Of a DNA stretch of 64,000 nt, positions 44,302-54,482 are shown in pieces. The notes beneath the pieces are model-generated. The model ran no database searches and had not been told where the DNA came from. It worked only from the letters and a program-made list of their open reading frames with translations. The first letter of the stretch is position 1. Each line of letters begins with the position of its first letter. Source of the stretch: an uncultured Odoribacter sp. (GTDB taxonomy: Bacteria; Bacteroidota; Bacteroidia; Bacteroidales; Marinifilaceae); assembly GCA_910578105.1 (NCBI GenBank), contig CAJTPD010000007.1, positions 1 through 64,000 of the forward strand, given 5' to 3'. The translations under genes were made by a program, and so were the position numbers.

Positions 44302-45138
44302 TTATTCGTAAGTAATTTCAAATGTATATCCATCCTCATTGTCCATCTTTTCTATGATTTTAGTGATATAACCATCCTTATCCACTTCATAAGTATAAGT
44401 TGTTATATCTTCTTTACCTTCATCCGTTGAAATAATTTTTACAGGCAATTTTTTGAATCGGTCACCTACAACATCAAACAAAAACGTATTATCATCCAAA
44501 ATAAAAGAATAGAGATTAAGATTAGTATTATTATCCAAAACCCCCAACTCAAACTTATTGCTCACTTTTTCATTCGCATCTTCATCATAATGAGAGGTAT
44601 AAACATAAGACATTTCTTCCAAATTAGCATCTTTAACCGTATATACAACATTCGCTACCCCCTCTTCCCTCCAAGAATTACGCTCTCTAAAATATTTAGC
44701 AGTATAATTTGACAAATATTTTCCGGAATAATTATAGACAAAATCAATACGATCACCCTCCCCATATTCTATATAACTAACAGCCTTACCATCCTGTAAT
44801 TGAATAACCGATTTATTTTCAGTAGAAGTTGTTGTAATCGTAATTTTATTGTCTTCATAAATAATATCAGTTACCTCTTTTTCCGTACCATCTTCCTCAA
44901 TCTCAGTCATTTTCGAAAGCCGGTTATTTGCATCATATTGGAAAAGAGTAATAAATTTCTCGCTTTCAGTTTCATTATGACTTATTATTTTCACAATCTT
45001 TTTAGACAAAATTTCCACGCCGGAACCGTTCCCGGAACCCTGTCCGTTTCCTTTCTCATCATCGTCATCATTAGAACACCCTGTAAACAAGGCAGTAGCA
45101 CAAAATAATGCCATTAAAGCAAAATAAAACTTTTTCAT
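44302..45138 (-). CDS. DUF4595-like surface lipoprotein
   Basis: 278 residues from ATG 45138. Lipobox ALFTGC followed by SNDDDDEKGNGQG, an acidic then Gly-rich linker matching the surface-export signal of Bacteroides lipoproteins. The body is built from repeated two-strand units (FQYDANNRLSKMTEI; YTYEVDKDGYITKI), as in DUF4595/YD-type proteins. It recalls the C-terminal parts of the paralogous lipoproteins in the ECF regulon but is shorter. No enzyme motif; function unknown. Confidence 0.75.
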   Translation of the reverse strand: MKKFYFALMALFCATALFTGCSNDDDDEKGNGQGSGNGSGVEILSKKIVKIISHNETESEKFITLFQYDANNRLSKMTEIEEDGTEKEVTDIIYEDNKITITTTSTENKSVIQLQDGKAVSYIEYGEGDRIDFVYNYSGKYLSNYTAKYFRERNSWREEGVANVVYTVKDANLEEMSYVYTSHYDEDANEKVSNKFELGVLDNNTNLNLYSFILDDNTFLFDVVGDRFKKLPVKIISTDEGKEDITTYTYEVDKDGYITKIIEKMDNEDGYTFEITYE

Positions 45139-45144
45139 TTTCAA

Positions 45145-45460
45145 AAAATTTAAATTTAATTACATATAACAAAAACAAATGAGCGTAAATTTTGGTCAAA
45201 AATATACAAAATCTAATCAAATTACAATTATACTGATATTTTTTTAATCGCTGATAATCAGTATTGTTTTTTAGTACATATGACGGTTGGTTTGTAATTT
45301 ATTTTACTGAAAAAAACGCTCGTTTATATAAACTCTCCCTATCTCAATCAATATTACAAAACAGTCTTAAAGACCTGCAAAACATTTCCCAGGTACTTTA
45401 AGTCCGTCAATCTGCGGAAACATTTTTCCACTTCCGGAAAAATGCTCCGCAACAAAACCT
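45145..45460. other. Non-coding region between lacZ and the lipoprotein gene
   Basis: About 316 bp, very AT-rich at the left end. It contains a minus-strand TATTTTTG-type -7 box near 45200 that may drive the lipoprotein gene, and a long hairpin near the lacZ end (45414-45450). I see no gene. Confidence 0.5.
45414..45450 (-). terminator. Hairpin downstream of lacZ
   Basis: GCGGAAACATTTTTCC (45414-45429) pairs with GGAAAAATGCTCCGC (45436-45450), 14 pairs with a small internal bulge and a 6-nt loop. It lies 11 bp after the lacZ stop. It lacks a T tract, so it may protect the mRNA 3' end rather than terminate by itself. Confidence 0.55.
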
Positions 45461-48400
45461 TTAATGCTTCCTTACCGGAGCAATGACAACATTAAAAGTA
45501 TAATCATCATAAGGCATCATATATTGCTCCCAAGGCCATGAACCCCAGCTATTCTGACACCCAAGCCCCATCTGTTTCAAATCAAATGAAAGAGTCGTCA
45601 AATCACGCTTTTTCAACTCCCCGGAATGACGCTGGTCCTTCACAGCACCATCATCCAAATCCTCCTGCAAATAATCTAAAGCAGAAGCAGAAAAAGGTAC
45701 ATCAGAACGAATCAACAAACCGCGGCCATCCACATCCGTCACCTTCCACCACCGGATATCCGTCTTATTACCTGATTCCTGAGGACGAATATAAGGATAA
45801 TACTGCTCCTCCACCAACTGCTGATAACGTCCCAAATTCTGACTATAATTCCGGTCTATATAATTCTCTACAGGTCCGCGGCCATAATAATCAATCCGGT
45901 CAAAACTGCCGGGCATCACCATCTGCAAACCGAAACGAAGCAAATAAGGCATTTTTTCTTTACTCTTGTCCACTTTCAAAGCCTCACAAATCCGGATTTC
46001 CCCCCGGTCATTCACCTCATAAACCATTTGCAAACCGGCAGACAAAGCAGGCAACTCATAATCCACCGTTACCAATACATTATTTCCCTTTTGTTCAACC
46101 TTGAATCCTTTCTTCTTCAGCTCAGGATTTTTCCAGGCACCAAAACGGTACTGCAATCCGGCCCCCATATCATTATCCGTCGGAGCACGCCAGAAATTCG
46201 GACGTAAAGCAAAACCATACTCCATCATCTCCAACCCATTCATGGAAAGTTCATGAATCCATCCGCTCCGCTTATCAAACGACACCTTTATCCCATTGGT
46301 AGTAGTCAAAACAACATGAACCAAGTCCTCATAGACTTTCACCGCCTGCCGTCCCGGCTCTATCGTTGCGTCAAACCCGGAATAAGGCTGAATAGACAAT
46401 TGTTCCTCTGCCAAAACATAACCGGCAGGTATCAACTGCTTGCTCCGTTTCAGTTTATAGGCCACATTCAGCAACAACTCCCGCGAAGTCCGGGGCAACT
46501 GATACCCCAGCACCACCTCTTTCGTTTCCTGTGGCCCGACATTCAACTCACCCACCACTCCGCTCAACACCGGTTCTCCGTCAGATAAAACCTGCCATTC
46601 CATATAATAATCGGACAAATCGGTAAAGAAATTCTCATTAAACACATTCACCACACCCCGCGATAAATCCACCGGAGTAGTCCAGATAGACTGATAAACT
46701 TTCTTTACCTCATACATATGAGGATTCAACACCCGGTCCGGACTAATCAAACCGTTACAATTAAAATTATTATCCGAACCATCCCACAGATTAAAATCAC
46801 CTCCGTAAGTATAAATCATCGAACCGTCGGCAGCAAATCCGCGAAGTCCCTGATCCACGTAATCCCAGATAAAACCGCCCTGCAATTTCGGATACTTCCG
46901 GATTAAATCCCAGTATTCCTTAAATCCGCCTTCAGAATTTCCCATCGCATGAGCATACTCACACATAATGAAAGGCCGGTATTTCTTTGCATCCTTTGCA
47001 TAATTCTCCATATGCTGTAACCCGGAATACATAGGGCACACCACATCCGTATGCGCAGCTTCTTCGGCACGCTCATATTGTACAGCCCGGCTACGGTCCC
47101 TCTCTTTAACCCACTTATAACAAGCCTCAAAATTAGGACCATCTCCGGCTTCATTCCCCAACGACCAGAAAATAACAGAAGGATGATTCTTAAAAGCCTC
47201 TACCATCCGTTGATTTCTTTCCAAATGAGCTTTCGCAAACGCAGGCTCCTTTGCCAAAGAACGGTCCCCGTACCCCATGCCGTGAGACTCAATATTTCCC
47301 TCGCAAACCACATACAGCCCATACTCATCACACAAATTATACCATTCCGGATCATCCGGATAATGGCAGGTACGCACAGCATTCAGATTATTCTCCTTCA
47401 TAATCCTGATATCCTGAATCATCCGTTCACGGGTTACCACATAACCGGTCAACGGATCCATTTCATGCCGGTCAGCACCTTTAAACAACACAGGCTTCCC
47501 ATTCACCCATATTTGTCCCAAATCCTGTTTCAATTCAATTTTCCGGAATCCTACCCGTTGCGGAATTACCTCTATCACCTTGCCTCCATTTTTCAAAATA
47601 AAATTCAATGTATAAAGACAGGGAGACTCTGCACTCCATTTTGCCGGATTACGGACTTCAAAAACAGTATGAATCCGCCCCTTCGCATCAGGCTTCACAG
47701 TTTTATTTCCTACAACCTCTCCCTGCATATCCCTCAACTCCAAATCAACACTTCCACCACTCCTGCTCACATTAGCCGTCACATCCAACGTACCGTTCCG
47801 ATAAGCAGCATCCAAATCAGGAACAACAAAAATATCCTCAATATGCATCGGATTCCGGGCATATAAATACACATCCCGGCCGATACCGGACAAACGCCAG
47901 AAATCCTGATCCTCCAGATAACTGCCATCACACCAGCGATAAACTTGCATGGCAATCAGATTCTTTCCGGGCCGGAGGTATTTTGTCAGGTCAAACTCCG
48001 CAGCCATCTTGCTGTCCTCACTATAGCCAACAAACTTGCCATTCACCCACACCCACAAATTGGAAGTCGCCGAACCTACATACAAAAACACCTGCTGTCC
48101 TTTCCAGGAGGCAGGCAATTCAAAAGTTTTCCGGTAAGACCCCACATGATTATTTTCAGTCTCAATCTCAGGAGGATTCGGAGCAAACTGATTGGCCCAC
48201 GCATAACCGACATTCTTATAAACCGCATCACCATATCCGTTCAACTCCCACAATCCCGGCACCGGAAAATCCACCCAATATTGGTCTTCAAAACCCTCTT
48301 CATAAAAACGGACAGGTCGTTCGGTTTCATTCTTCACCCAGTTAAATTTCCACAGCCCGTTCAAAGACAAAAAATTAGAAGCATTTTCCCTGCAACCTTG

Positions 48401-48550
48401 CTGAGCCGCCTCCACAGACGGATAAGCAAAATAAGCAGCACGCATAGGGACACGATTGATAGCATTAACCTGCGGGTCCTGCCACTCTTTTCGTGTTGCA
48501 AATGTTGTCATTGACAAACACACACAAACAGACAGTAAAAATTTACGCAT
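45461..48550 (-). CDS. Secreted GH2 beta-galactosidase
   Basis: 1029 residues with a signal peptide (MRKFLLSVCVCLSMTTFA), so periplasmic and unlike cytoplasmic E. coli LacZ, though the five-domain LacZ layout is the same: sugar-binding jelly roll (VPVPGLWELNGYGD-type VDFPVPGLWE), Ig-like domain, TIM barrel, second Ig-like domain and the large C-terminal Bgal_small domain. Catalytic segments: acid/base Glu in SLGNEAGDGPNF and nucleophile Glu in CEYAHAMGNS. RTCHYPDDP and GADRHEMDP are also conserved. It should cut terminal beta-galactose from dietary or host glycans. No SusCD pair adjoins. Confidence 0.94.
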   Translation of the reverse strand: MRKFLLSVCVCLSMTTFATRKEWQDPQVNAINRVPMRAAYFAYPSVEAAQQGCRENASNFLSLNGLWKFNWVKNETERPVRFYEEGFEDQYWVDFPVPGLWELNGYGDAVYKNVGYAWANQFAPNPPEIETENNHVGSYRKTFELPASWKGQQVFLYVGSATSNLWVWVNGKFVGYSEDSKMAAEFDLTKYLRPGKNLIAMQVYRWCDGSYLEDQDFWRLSGIGRDVYLYARNPMHIEDIFVVPDLDAAYRNGTLDVTANVSRSGGSVDLELRDMQGEVVGNKTVKPDAKGRIHTVFEVRNPAKWSAESPCLYTLNFILKNGGKVIEVIPQRVGFRKIELKQDLGQIWVNGKPVLFKGADRHEMDPLTGYVVTRERMIQDIRIMKENNLNAVRTCHYPDDPEWYNLCDEYGLYVVCEGNIESHGMGYGDRSLAKEPAFAKAHLERNQRMVEAFKNHPSVIFWSLGNEAGDGPNFEACYKWVKERDRSRAVQYERAEEAAHTDVVCPMYSGLQHMENYAKDAKKYRPFIMCEYAHAMGNSEGGFKEYWDLIRKYPKLQGGFIWDYVDQGLRGFAADGSMIYTYGGDFNLWDGSDNNFNCNGLISPDRVLNPHMYEVKKVYQSIWTTPVDLSRGVVNVFNENFFTDLSDYYMEWQVLSDGEPVLSGVVGELNVGPQETKEVVLGYQLPRTSRELLLNVAYKLKRSKQLIPAGYVLAEEQLSIQPYSGFDATIEPGRQAVKVYEDLVHVVLTTTNGIKVSFDKRSGWIHELSMNGLEMMEYGFALRPNFWRAPTDNDMGAGLQYRFGAWKNPELKKKGFKVEQKGNNVLVTVDYELPALSAGLQMVYEVNDRGEIRICEALKVDKSKEKMPYLLRFGLQMVMPGSFDRIDYYGRGPVENYIDRNYSQNLGRYQQLVEEQYYPYIRPQESGNKTDIRWWKVTDVDGRGLLIRSDVPFSASALDYLQEDLDDGAVKDQRHSGELKKRDLTTLSFDLKQMGLGCQNSWGSWPWEQYMMPYDDYTFNVVIAPVRKH

Positions 48551-48595
48551 AGATAATTTATTTAGTATTTATAACAAGTTTCCTATCGTCCATCA

Positions 48596-50014
48596 TTACT
48601 CCATAAAACTGGAATTATCCCAGCAATGGGTACAAAGCTGTTCCTTCGGCAAACCGATAGAAGCAATCAAATCGTCCAGACGCTGAAACTGCAATGAATC
48701 CAATTGCAAATGCTGGCACATCACCTTTACCATTTCCTTGTACTTATCCGAATCTGGATCCGCATAAGGTTTCAGGAGCTCATCTGTCAACTCTGAAGTC
48801 CCTTCCAAATCACGGATAACCCGGCGGGCAAACAAATCAAAAGTTGAACGCGAAGTTGAAAAATTCAGGAAACAGCAAGGATAAATCAGCGGCGGACAGG
48901 CAATCCGGATATGAACTTCCTTCACGCCACACTCCCGTAATTTGACAACATTATCTTTCAACTGCGTTCCGCGTACAATAGAATCATCCAAAAACACAAT
49001 CCTCGCATCCCGCGTAAAAGCTTCATTCGGCAAAAGTTTCATCTTAGCCACCAAATCCCGCATACTTTGATTCTGAGGCATAAAACTACGCGGCCAGGTC
49101 GGAGTATATTTTACAAAAGGACGCTTATAAGGAACACCTTTTTCATTAGAATAACCAATAGCATGTCCCACTCCGGAATCCGGAATACCGGCAGCAAAAT
49201 CAGGCATCAGCTTATCCCTCCGGGCCATAGCAGCACCACAACGGTAACGGGCATCTTCCACATTAATCCCTTCATAATAAGCAGAAGGATACCCGTAATA
49301 AACCCACAAAAAAGAACAAATCTGTTTGCGGCAACCGGCAGCAATAATAGGCGTAATCCCATCCTTCGATACCCGCACTGCTTCATGTGGCCCCAAATCG
49401 CGGACAATGCCGTAACCCAGATTCGTAAAAGACGAACTCTCACTGGCCACAACATAACCGAATTCGTTCTTACCGATAATAATCGGTGTACGTCCGAATC
49501 TGTCCCGGGCCGCATAAATACAACTATCCGTCAGAATCAGAAAAGAACACGAACCTTTCACCGTCCGGTATACATTCTCTATCCCCTCCTTAAACGTCCC
49601 GCCCCTGTTAATTAAAATGCTGACCACCTCCGTCGGATTAATAGCAGAACCCGACATTTCAGAAAAATGAATCTTCTCCTCCAGCAATTGAGCAGTAATT
49701 TCTTCCAAATTATCAATACGCCCAACCATCACCACAGCAAAACGCCCCAGATGCGAAGTCACCGTAATAGGTTGGGATTCCATATCACTGATAATCCCTA
49801 TACCCAGGTTAGAACCCATAAAACGGTCCAGTTCAGGTTCAAACTTATTCCGGAAATAGGCACTCTCAATACTATGGATAGACCGGACAAAATCCTCACC
49901 GTTGTAAAAAGCCATACCCGCTTTCTTCGTCCCCAAATGTGAATGATAGTCAGTACCGTAAAAAACATCAGCAACACACTCTTTGCGTGACACGCAACCA
50001 AAAAAACCGCTCAT
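48596..50014 (-). CDS. Amidophosphoribosyltransferase-like protein lacking the catalytic Cys
   Basis: 472 residues in the PurF fold: an N-terminal Ntn-type glutaminase half and a C-terminal phosphoribosyltransferase half with the PRPP loop VFLDDSIVRGTQ and PDSGVGHAIGYS. In PurF the residue after Met is the nucleophile Cys. Here the protein begins MSGFFGCVSRKEC, so residue 2 is Ser; the nearest Cys is residue 7. Glutamine hydrolysis by the usual route is therefore doubtful, although ammonia-dependent activity or a regulatory role is possible. Bacteroidota commonly carry such a second PurF-like protein. The start ATG at 50014 is unambiguous. Confidence 0.8.
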   Translation of the reverse strand: MSGFFGCVSRKECVADVFYGTDYHSHLGTKKAGMAFYNGEDFVRSIHSIESAYFRNKFEPELDRFMGSNLGIGIISDMESQPITVTSHLGRFAVVMVGRIDNLEEITAQLLEEKIHFSEMSGSAINPTEVVSILINRGGTFKEGIENVYRTVKGSCSFLILTDSCIYAARDRFGRTPIIIGKNEFGYVVASESSSFTNLGYGIVRDLGPHEAVRVSKDGITPIIAAGCRKQICSFLWVYYGYPSAYYEGINVEDARYRCGAAMARRDKLMPDFAAGIPDSGVGHAIGYSNEKGVPYKRPFVKYTPTWPRSFMPQNQSMRDLVAKMKLLPNEAFTRDARIVFLDDSIVRGTQLKDNVVKLRECGVKEVHIRIACPPLIYPCCFLNFSTSRSTFDLFARRVIRDLEGTSELTDELLKPYADPDSDKYKEMVKVMCQHLQLDSLQFQRLDDLIASIGLPKEQLCTHCWDNSSFME

Positions 50015-50116
50015 ATAATTGTAGTCATTGATTTAGAATGACAAAATTACAAAAAAGCACAAAACACAAAAGTTTTTTTACTAATTTCGCACCTTGTCAA
50101 ATAAAGTGTGCTTACC

Positions 50117-51790
50117 ATGAAACATATTGATTTTCAACCGGTATTATTCGATACCATTAAAAACTACAACAAAGAAAAATTCTTCACCGACCTGATGGCC
50201 GGAATCATTGTCGGGATTGTAGCCCTGCCCTTGGCCATTGCTTTCGGTATAGCCTCCGGAGTCAGCCCGGAACAAGGACTGGTTACAGCCATCATCGCCG
50301 GATTCATCATATCTTTCCTGGGAGGAAGCAACGTACAGATAGGAGGTCCTACAGGCGCATTTATCATTATCGTCTACGGCATCATCCAGCAATTCGGCAC
50401 CGCAGGATTGGCCATCGCTACCGTCATGGCTGGAATCATGCTCCTATTAATGGGAATTTTTAAACTGGGAACAATCATCCGGTTCATTCCTTACCCCATT
50501 GTCGTAGGCTTTACCAGCGGTATCGCCCTTACCATTTTCACCACCCAAATCAAAGACCTTTTCGGCCTGACAATGGACAAGGTTCCGGCCGATTTTATTT
50601 CCAAATGGAGTGCCTATTTCCAAAGTTTCGGCACCACCAACTGGATTGCTTTGGCAGTCGGTATTGGCAGCATTTTGCTCATTGTAGTTACCCCGAAATT
50701 TTCAAAAAAAATACCAGGCTCCCTGATTGCCATCATCGTCATGACCATCGTCAGTTACCTATTGCGCAACCATATGGGCATTACCGGACTGGAAACCATC
50801 GGCGACCGCTTTGAAATCAAAGCCTCGTTACCCGTTCCGAATGGATTGGATTTTAACCTCGGGACCATCAATGAACTACTCCCGGCAGCCTTCACCATTG
50901 CCATTCTGGGAGCCATCGAATCACTATTGTCTGCCACCGTAGCGGATGGCGTCACCGGCCACAAACACAATTCCAATACCGAACTGATAGCACAGGGAGC
51001 AGCCAACATCGTAGTGCCTTTCTTCGGAGGTATTCCCGCCACCGGTGCCATCGCCCGCACCATGACCAACATTAATAACGGCGGACGGACTCCCGTCGCA
51101 GGATTAATTCATGCCGTCGTTCTATTACTGATTCTATTGTTTCTCGGACCTCTGACCAAACACATCCCGATGGCATGCCTGGCCGGGGTACTGGTCATCG
51201 TATCCTACAACATGAGCGAATGGCGTACTTTCAAATCTTTAATGAAAAATTCCAAGTCGGATGTAGCAGTATTACTGACCACATTCCTGCTAACCGTCAT
51301 TTTCGACCTTACCATAGCTATTGAAATCGGACTTCTCCTCGCTTTGGTTCTTTTCATGAAGCGAATGAGCGAAGTCACCCGCATCACTGTCGCCAAAGAA
51401 CAATTAGACCTGTCACACGAAGGAGAAATCTATCACGAAGAAGAAAAACTTACCGTACCTAAAGGAGTTGAAGTATATGAAATTGACGGACCGTTTTTCT
51501 TCGGAGTAGCCAACAAATTTGACGAGTGTATGAAAAACATCGGCGAAAAACCACACATCCGCATCATCCGCATGCGGAAAGTCCCCTTTATGGATACAAC
51601 AGGTTTACACAACCTCGAAAGCCTTTACCGTTTGTCTGCCAAAGAAAAAATACAAATTATCCTTTCCGGTGTAAATGAAAAAGTACACGAAACCCTCAAA
51701 AAATCAGGATTAGCTGAAATAGTCGGAGAAGAAAACATTTGCAGCAATATACATGAAGCACTCAAAAAAGCCGAAAGATTTACAAATTGA
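50117..51790 (+). CDS. SulP-family anion transporter with STAS domain
   Basis: 557 residues from ATG 50117 (MKHIDFQPVLFDTIKNY); a GTG three codons upstream is less likely. The membrane part has the SLC26/SulP pattern (DLMAGIIVGIVALPLAIAFGIASGVSPEQGL; GGSNVQIGGPTGAF), and the C-terminal ~120 residues are a STAS domain (PFFFGVANKFDECM; IIRMRKVPFMDTTGLHNL). Members carry sulfate, bicarbonate or dicarboxylates; the substrate is not evident. Monocistronic, with a strong terminator. Confidence 0.92.
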   Translation: MKHIDFQPVLFDTIKNYNKEKFFTDLMAGIIVGIVALPLAIAFGIASGVSPEQGLVTAIIAGFIISFLGGSNVQIGGPTGAFIIIVYGIIQQFGTAGLAIATVMAGIMLLLMGIFKLGTIIRFIPYPIVVGFTSGIALTIFTTQIKDLFGLTMDKVPADFISKWSAYFQSFGTTNWIALAVGIGSILLIVVTPKFSKKIPGSLIAIIVMTIVSYLLRNHMGITGLETIGDRFEIKASLPVPNGLDFNLGTINELLPAAFTIAILGAIESLLSATVADGVTGHKHNSNTELIAQGAANIVVPFFGGIPATGAIARTMTNINNGGRTPVAGLIHAVVLLLILLFLGPLTKHIPMACLAGVLVIVSYNMSEWRTFKSLMKNSKSDVAVLLTTFLLTVIFDLTIAIEIGLLLALVLFMKRMSEVTRITVAKEQLDLSHEGEIYHEEEKLTVPKGVEVYEIDGPFFFGVANKFDECMKNIGEKPHIRIIRMRKVPFMDTTGLHNLESLYRLSAKEKIQIILSGVNEKVHETLKKSGLAEIVGEENICSNIHEALKKAERFTN

Positions 51791-51852
51791 GATTATCCGC
51801 ACACATCTGCCCCGATAAGAAAAATCTTTCAGACTTCTGAATGACTAAAACT

Positions 51853-51882
51853 AAAGTCTCCGATAAATCGGAGACTTTTTTA
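51853..51882 (+). terminator. Terminator of the SulP gene
   Basis: AAAGTCTCCG (51853-51862) pairs with CGGAGACTTT (51869-51878) around a 6-nt loop, followed by T residues. Confidence 0.92.
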
Positions 51883-51934
51883 CTAATAAAAAACGGCAAT
51901 TTCTCTTATTCCCAAACCACCCTTTTACACAAAA

Positions 51935-53449
51935 CTAAAATCCGAAATCATCCAGCATCACTTCCTTCTTTTCAGCCTCCGTAAAAGCCTTTGCCTGCCG
52001 ATGGACAGGATTGCCCTCAATATAAATTGCCCGGAAAGGACGAACCGGACAAACATACTCACAACCTCCGCAACCCACACAAATATCCGGGTTAACAGAC
52101 GGAATAGTCAGCCCGTTCTTATAAGGCACCATACTCACTGCCTGAGTGGGACAATGTTCCGAACAGGCTCCGCAACTGGTCTCGTCCGTATTAACAATAC
52201 AATTCTCCCGGACAAACACCACCCGGCCCACCTGCAACCGATGCTTTTCATCCTTTGTCAAAGGCAACAAAGCTCCGTTGGGACAAACATCCCCACAAAC
52301 AGTACAATCAAAATTACAAAAACCATGTTCAAAATCCATCTTCGGCTGCATCATTCCTCCTAATCCATATTCCAGAAAAGCCGGTTTCAGCACATGCGAC
52401 GGACATTTGGTTACACACAAATGACAGGCCGTACAATGGTCTGACAAATGCTCCGCACTCCGGGCCCCCGGAGGACTCAGAGGATGTTTCCTTTCCCAGG
52501 ATTTGTTATTCTTTATCACTGCTTTCTCCCGGGCCAAAGCCTGAGGAACTGCCAAAGACAAAGCAGCCACAGTCGCCATAAACTGTCTTCTGGAAGAATT
52601 TGTCGCTTCGGCTCCGCAAAAATCCGTTTTCTTTCGGGGCAAACGATAGGTTATGGCACCTTTATGGCAAACCGACAGACAATTAAAACAGTCCACACAA
52701 CGGCTGCAATCAACCATTTTTACTCTACTGTCTATGCAACCGGCCTTACAGGCATGTTCACACTTTCCGCAACCCACACAAGCATCAGCATCTATCCTGA
52801 CCTTCCACAAAGCATAACGGGAAAAAAATCCCAACACAGTCCCCACCGGACAAACCGTATTGCACCAGGTCCGCCCAAACCGACAAGCCAAAAAAGCAAT
52901 CCCGGCAAAAGTAAACAAACCGACAGCTAAGGCAACTCCGCTTAACACATACACATCCATATGATAAAAAGTGTAATTGCCAAAACTATTAAAAATCCAG
53001 GCAAGCAAATTATTCATAGCCATATACGACGGCCGGAAAACGTTCACCATCATCCGGCCAAAAGCACTATAAGGCTCTAATAAACTCAATACAACAGTTG
53101 CTCCCCCAAAAAATGCCAAAACACTAATTCCCAGAAAACCATAACGCAAGATTTTTTTCTCCGGAGAAAAACTATATTTTTTCTTCCGGTTTACTCTCTT
53201 AGACATCCGGGCCGCCAAATCCTGAAAAATTCCCATCGGACAAATGACAGAACAATAAACCCGCCCAAACAACAGGGTTAACAATAACAACACAATTACA
53301 ACACCTGCACTCCCCGCCAGCAATGCGGGAATAAACTGAATCCGTGCCAAATTCGGCCATCCGGTTGTCAAACCAGTAAAATCCAGAAAATAAAAAGCAA
53401 TCAGACAACCAACAACCACTGCCAACCCGAAACGTATTTTTTTTAACAT
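51935..53449 (-). CDS. NapH-NapG-like membrane polyferredoxin fusion
   Basis: 504 residues. The first ~210 form a NapH-type membrane part with about five helices and the two CxxxCP motifs (CSVICPMG, CNTVCPVG). Two cytoplasmic-type ferredoxin clusters follow (CVGCGKCEHAC; CSRCVDCFNCLSVC). At about residue 285 a twin-arginine-like signal appears in mid-protein (SSRRQFMATVAALSLAVPQALA), and after it a NapG/MauM-like part with four more Cys clusters (CTACHLCVTKCP; CNFDCTVCGDVC; CGACSEHCP; CVGCGGCEYVCP). It looks like NapH and NapG joined in one chain to pass electrons from quinol across the membrane. The DUF362 gene lies 35 bp upstream in the same direction. Confidence 0.85.
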   Translation of the reverse strand: MLKKIRFGLAVVVGCLIAFYFLDFTGLTTGWPNLARIQFIPALLAGSAGVVIVLLLLTLLFGRVYCSVICPMGIFQDLAARMSKRVNRKKKYSFSPEKKILRYGFLGISVLAFFGGATVVLSLLEPYSAFGRMMVNVFRPSYMAMNNLLAWIFNSFGNYTFYHMDVYVLSGVALAVGLFTFAGIAFLACRFGRTWCNTVCPVGTVLGFFSRYALWKVRIDADACVGCGKCEHACKAGCIDSRVKMVDCSRCVDCFNCLSVCHKGAITYRLPRKKTDFCGAEATNSSRRQFMATVAALSLAVPQALAREKAVIKNNKSWERKHPLSPPGARSAEHLSDHCTACHLCVTKCPSHVLKPAFLEYGLGGMMQPKMDFEHGFCNFDCTVCGDVCPNGALLPLTKDEKHRLQVGRVVFVRENCIVNTDETSCGACSEHCPTQAVSMVPYKNGLTIPSVNPDICVGCGGCEYVCPVRPFRAIYIEGNPVHRQAKAFTEAEKKEVMLDDFGF

Positions 53450-53484
53450 ATTCTGCTATCCTTTATTTATCCCCTCCTGTCTCC

Positions 53485-54417
53485 CTAAATCTTTATTCTC
53501 TTTACATGCAAACTATTAATATCCATAGTCCCGACTTTCAATTCTTCCCCTTTTGCCAAATGTCCTACAACGTCAAGCGGCATGGTCTCCACCTGATTAA
53601 AAAACCTGGTAGCAGCCGTATCCACAGCGACAATATCAGGAGACATAAACAAACCTTTAGTCAGCACCACATCAGCCTCTGATTTCCCCCGGGGACCATT
53701 AGTCTTCATCATACGATAAGCATCCACAACATTTAACACCGCCGGTTTAGCAATCGTACAAATATCAGCTATACACTGTTGCAAATCGTTCCTGTGAAAA
53801 AAACCGCGGTCCCACACAATGCCCATATGATTCTTCATCGAAATAGTCATTTTTGCACCACCATGATTCTTCAGGACAGGCACATTAATCCATACATCAC
53901 AATCCAGAATGGCTGTATGTACCTTTGCCGTCTTCAGACTTTTGGCCCGTGGCAAAGAAATTTCCCGATAATAAGATTCCTCATGCGCAGGCATCACTTT
54001 CGCACCGGCAGCCTTTGCCGCATCTTCAATACCGCTGTTCCTATAACATTTCCGCCAGTCATCGCAGGTATGGTCAAAAACCACTACTTCCTCCGCGCCT
54101 GCCGCAAAACATTGTCTGATAATTTCTGCCACCAATTCAGGATTAGTATTACCAGCCAATTCCGGAACCTTATCCCAACCGATATTAGGTTTAACCACCA
54201 CCTTCTGACCGGCTTTTACAAATCTACCCATTCCCCCGAACTCAGCAATTGCTTTCCGGAACATTTCAGCAGGTTCACCCCCCATCACGGCAACCAGGTC
54301 GCATCCGCTTCCCTCTCCCGGGACAGTCTGCGCCATCACTCCCGTTGCACCTTCCCACTTTAACGTCGCTGCAACACCTGTCAATGCCAAAGCCTTTAAA
54401 AATTCCCGTCGATCCAT
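53485..54417 (-). CDS. DUF362 protein with twin-arginine signal
   Basis: 310 residues beginning MDRREFLKALALTGVAATL, a Tat signal, so exported folded, probably with a cofactor. The body is DUF362 (VVVKPNIGWDKVPELAGNTN; NVPVLKNHGGAKMTISMKNHMG; GLFMSPDIVAVDTAA). The family often occurs with ferredoxins and its reaction is unknown. Here it is encoded just before the polyferredoxin, which makes an electron-transfer partnership likely. Confidence 0.88.
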   Translation of the reverse strand: MDRREFLKALALTGVAATLKWEGATGVMAQTVPGEGSGCDLVAVMGGEPAEMFRKAIAEFGGMGRFVKAGQKVVVKPNIGWDKVPELAGNTNPELVAEIIRQCFAAGAEEVVVFDHTCDDWRKCYRNSGIEDAAKAAGAKVMPAHEESYYREISLPRAKSLKTAKVHTAILDCDVWINVPVLKNHGGAKMTISMKNHMGIVWDRGFFHRNDLQQCIADICTIAKPAVLNVVDAYRMMKTNGPRGKSEADVVLTKGLFMSPDIVAVDTAATRFFNQVETMPLDVVGHLAKGEELKVGTMDINSLHVKRIKI

Positions 54418-54482
54418 AATCGTAAAATTGATAATTTAAGTCCGCAAATTAATAAAACTGTAAAAATAAACTCCCCTCCTCA

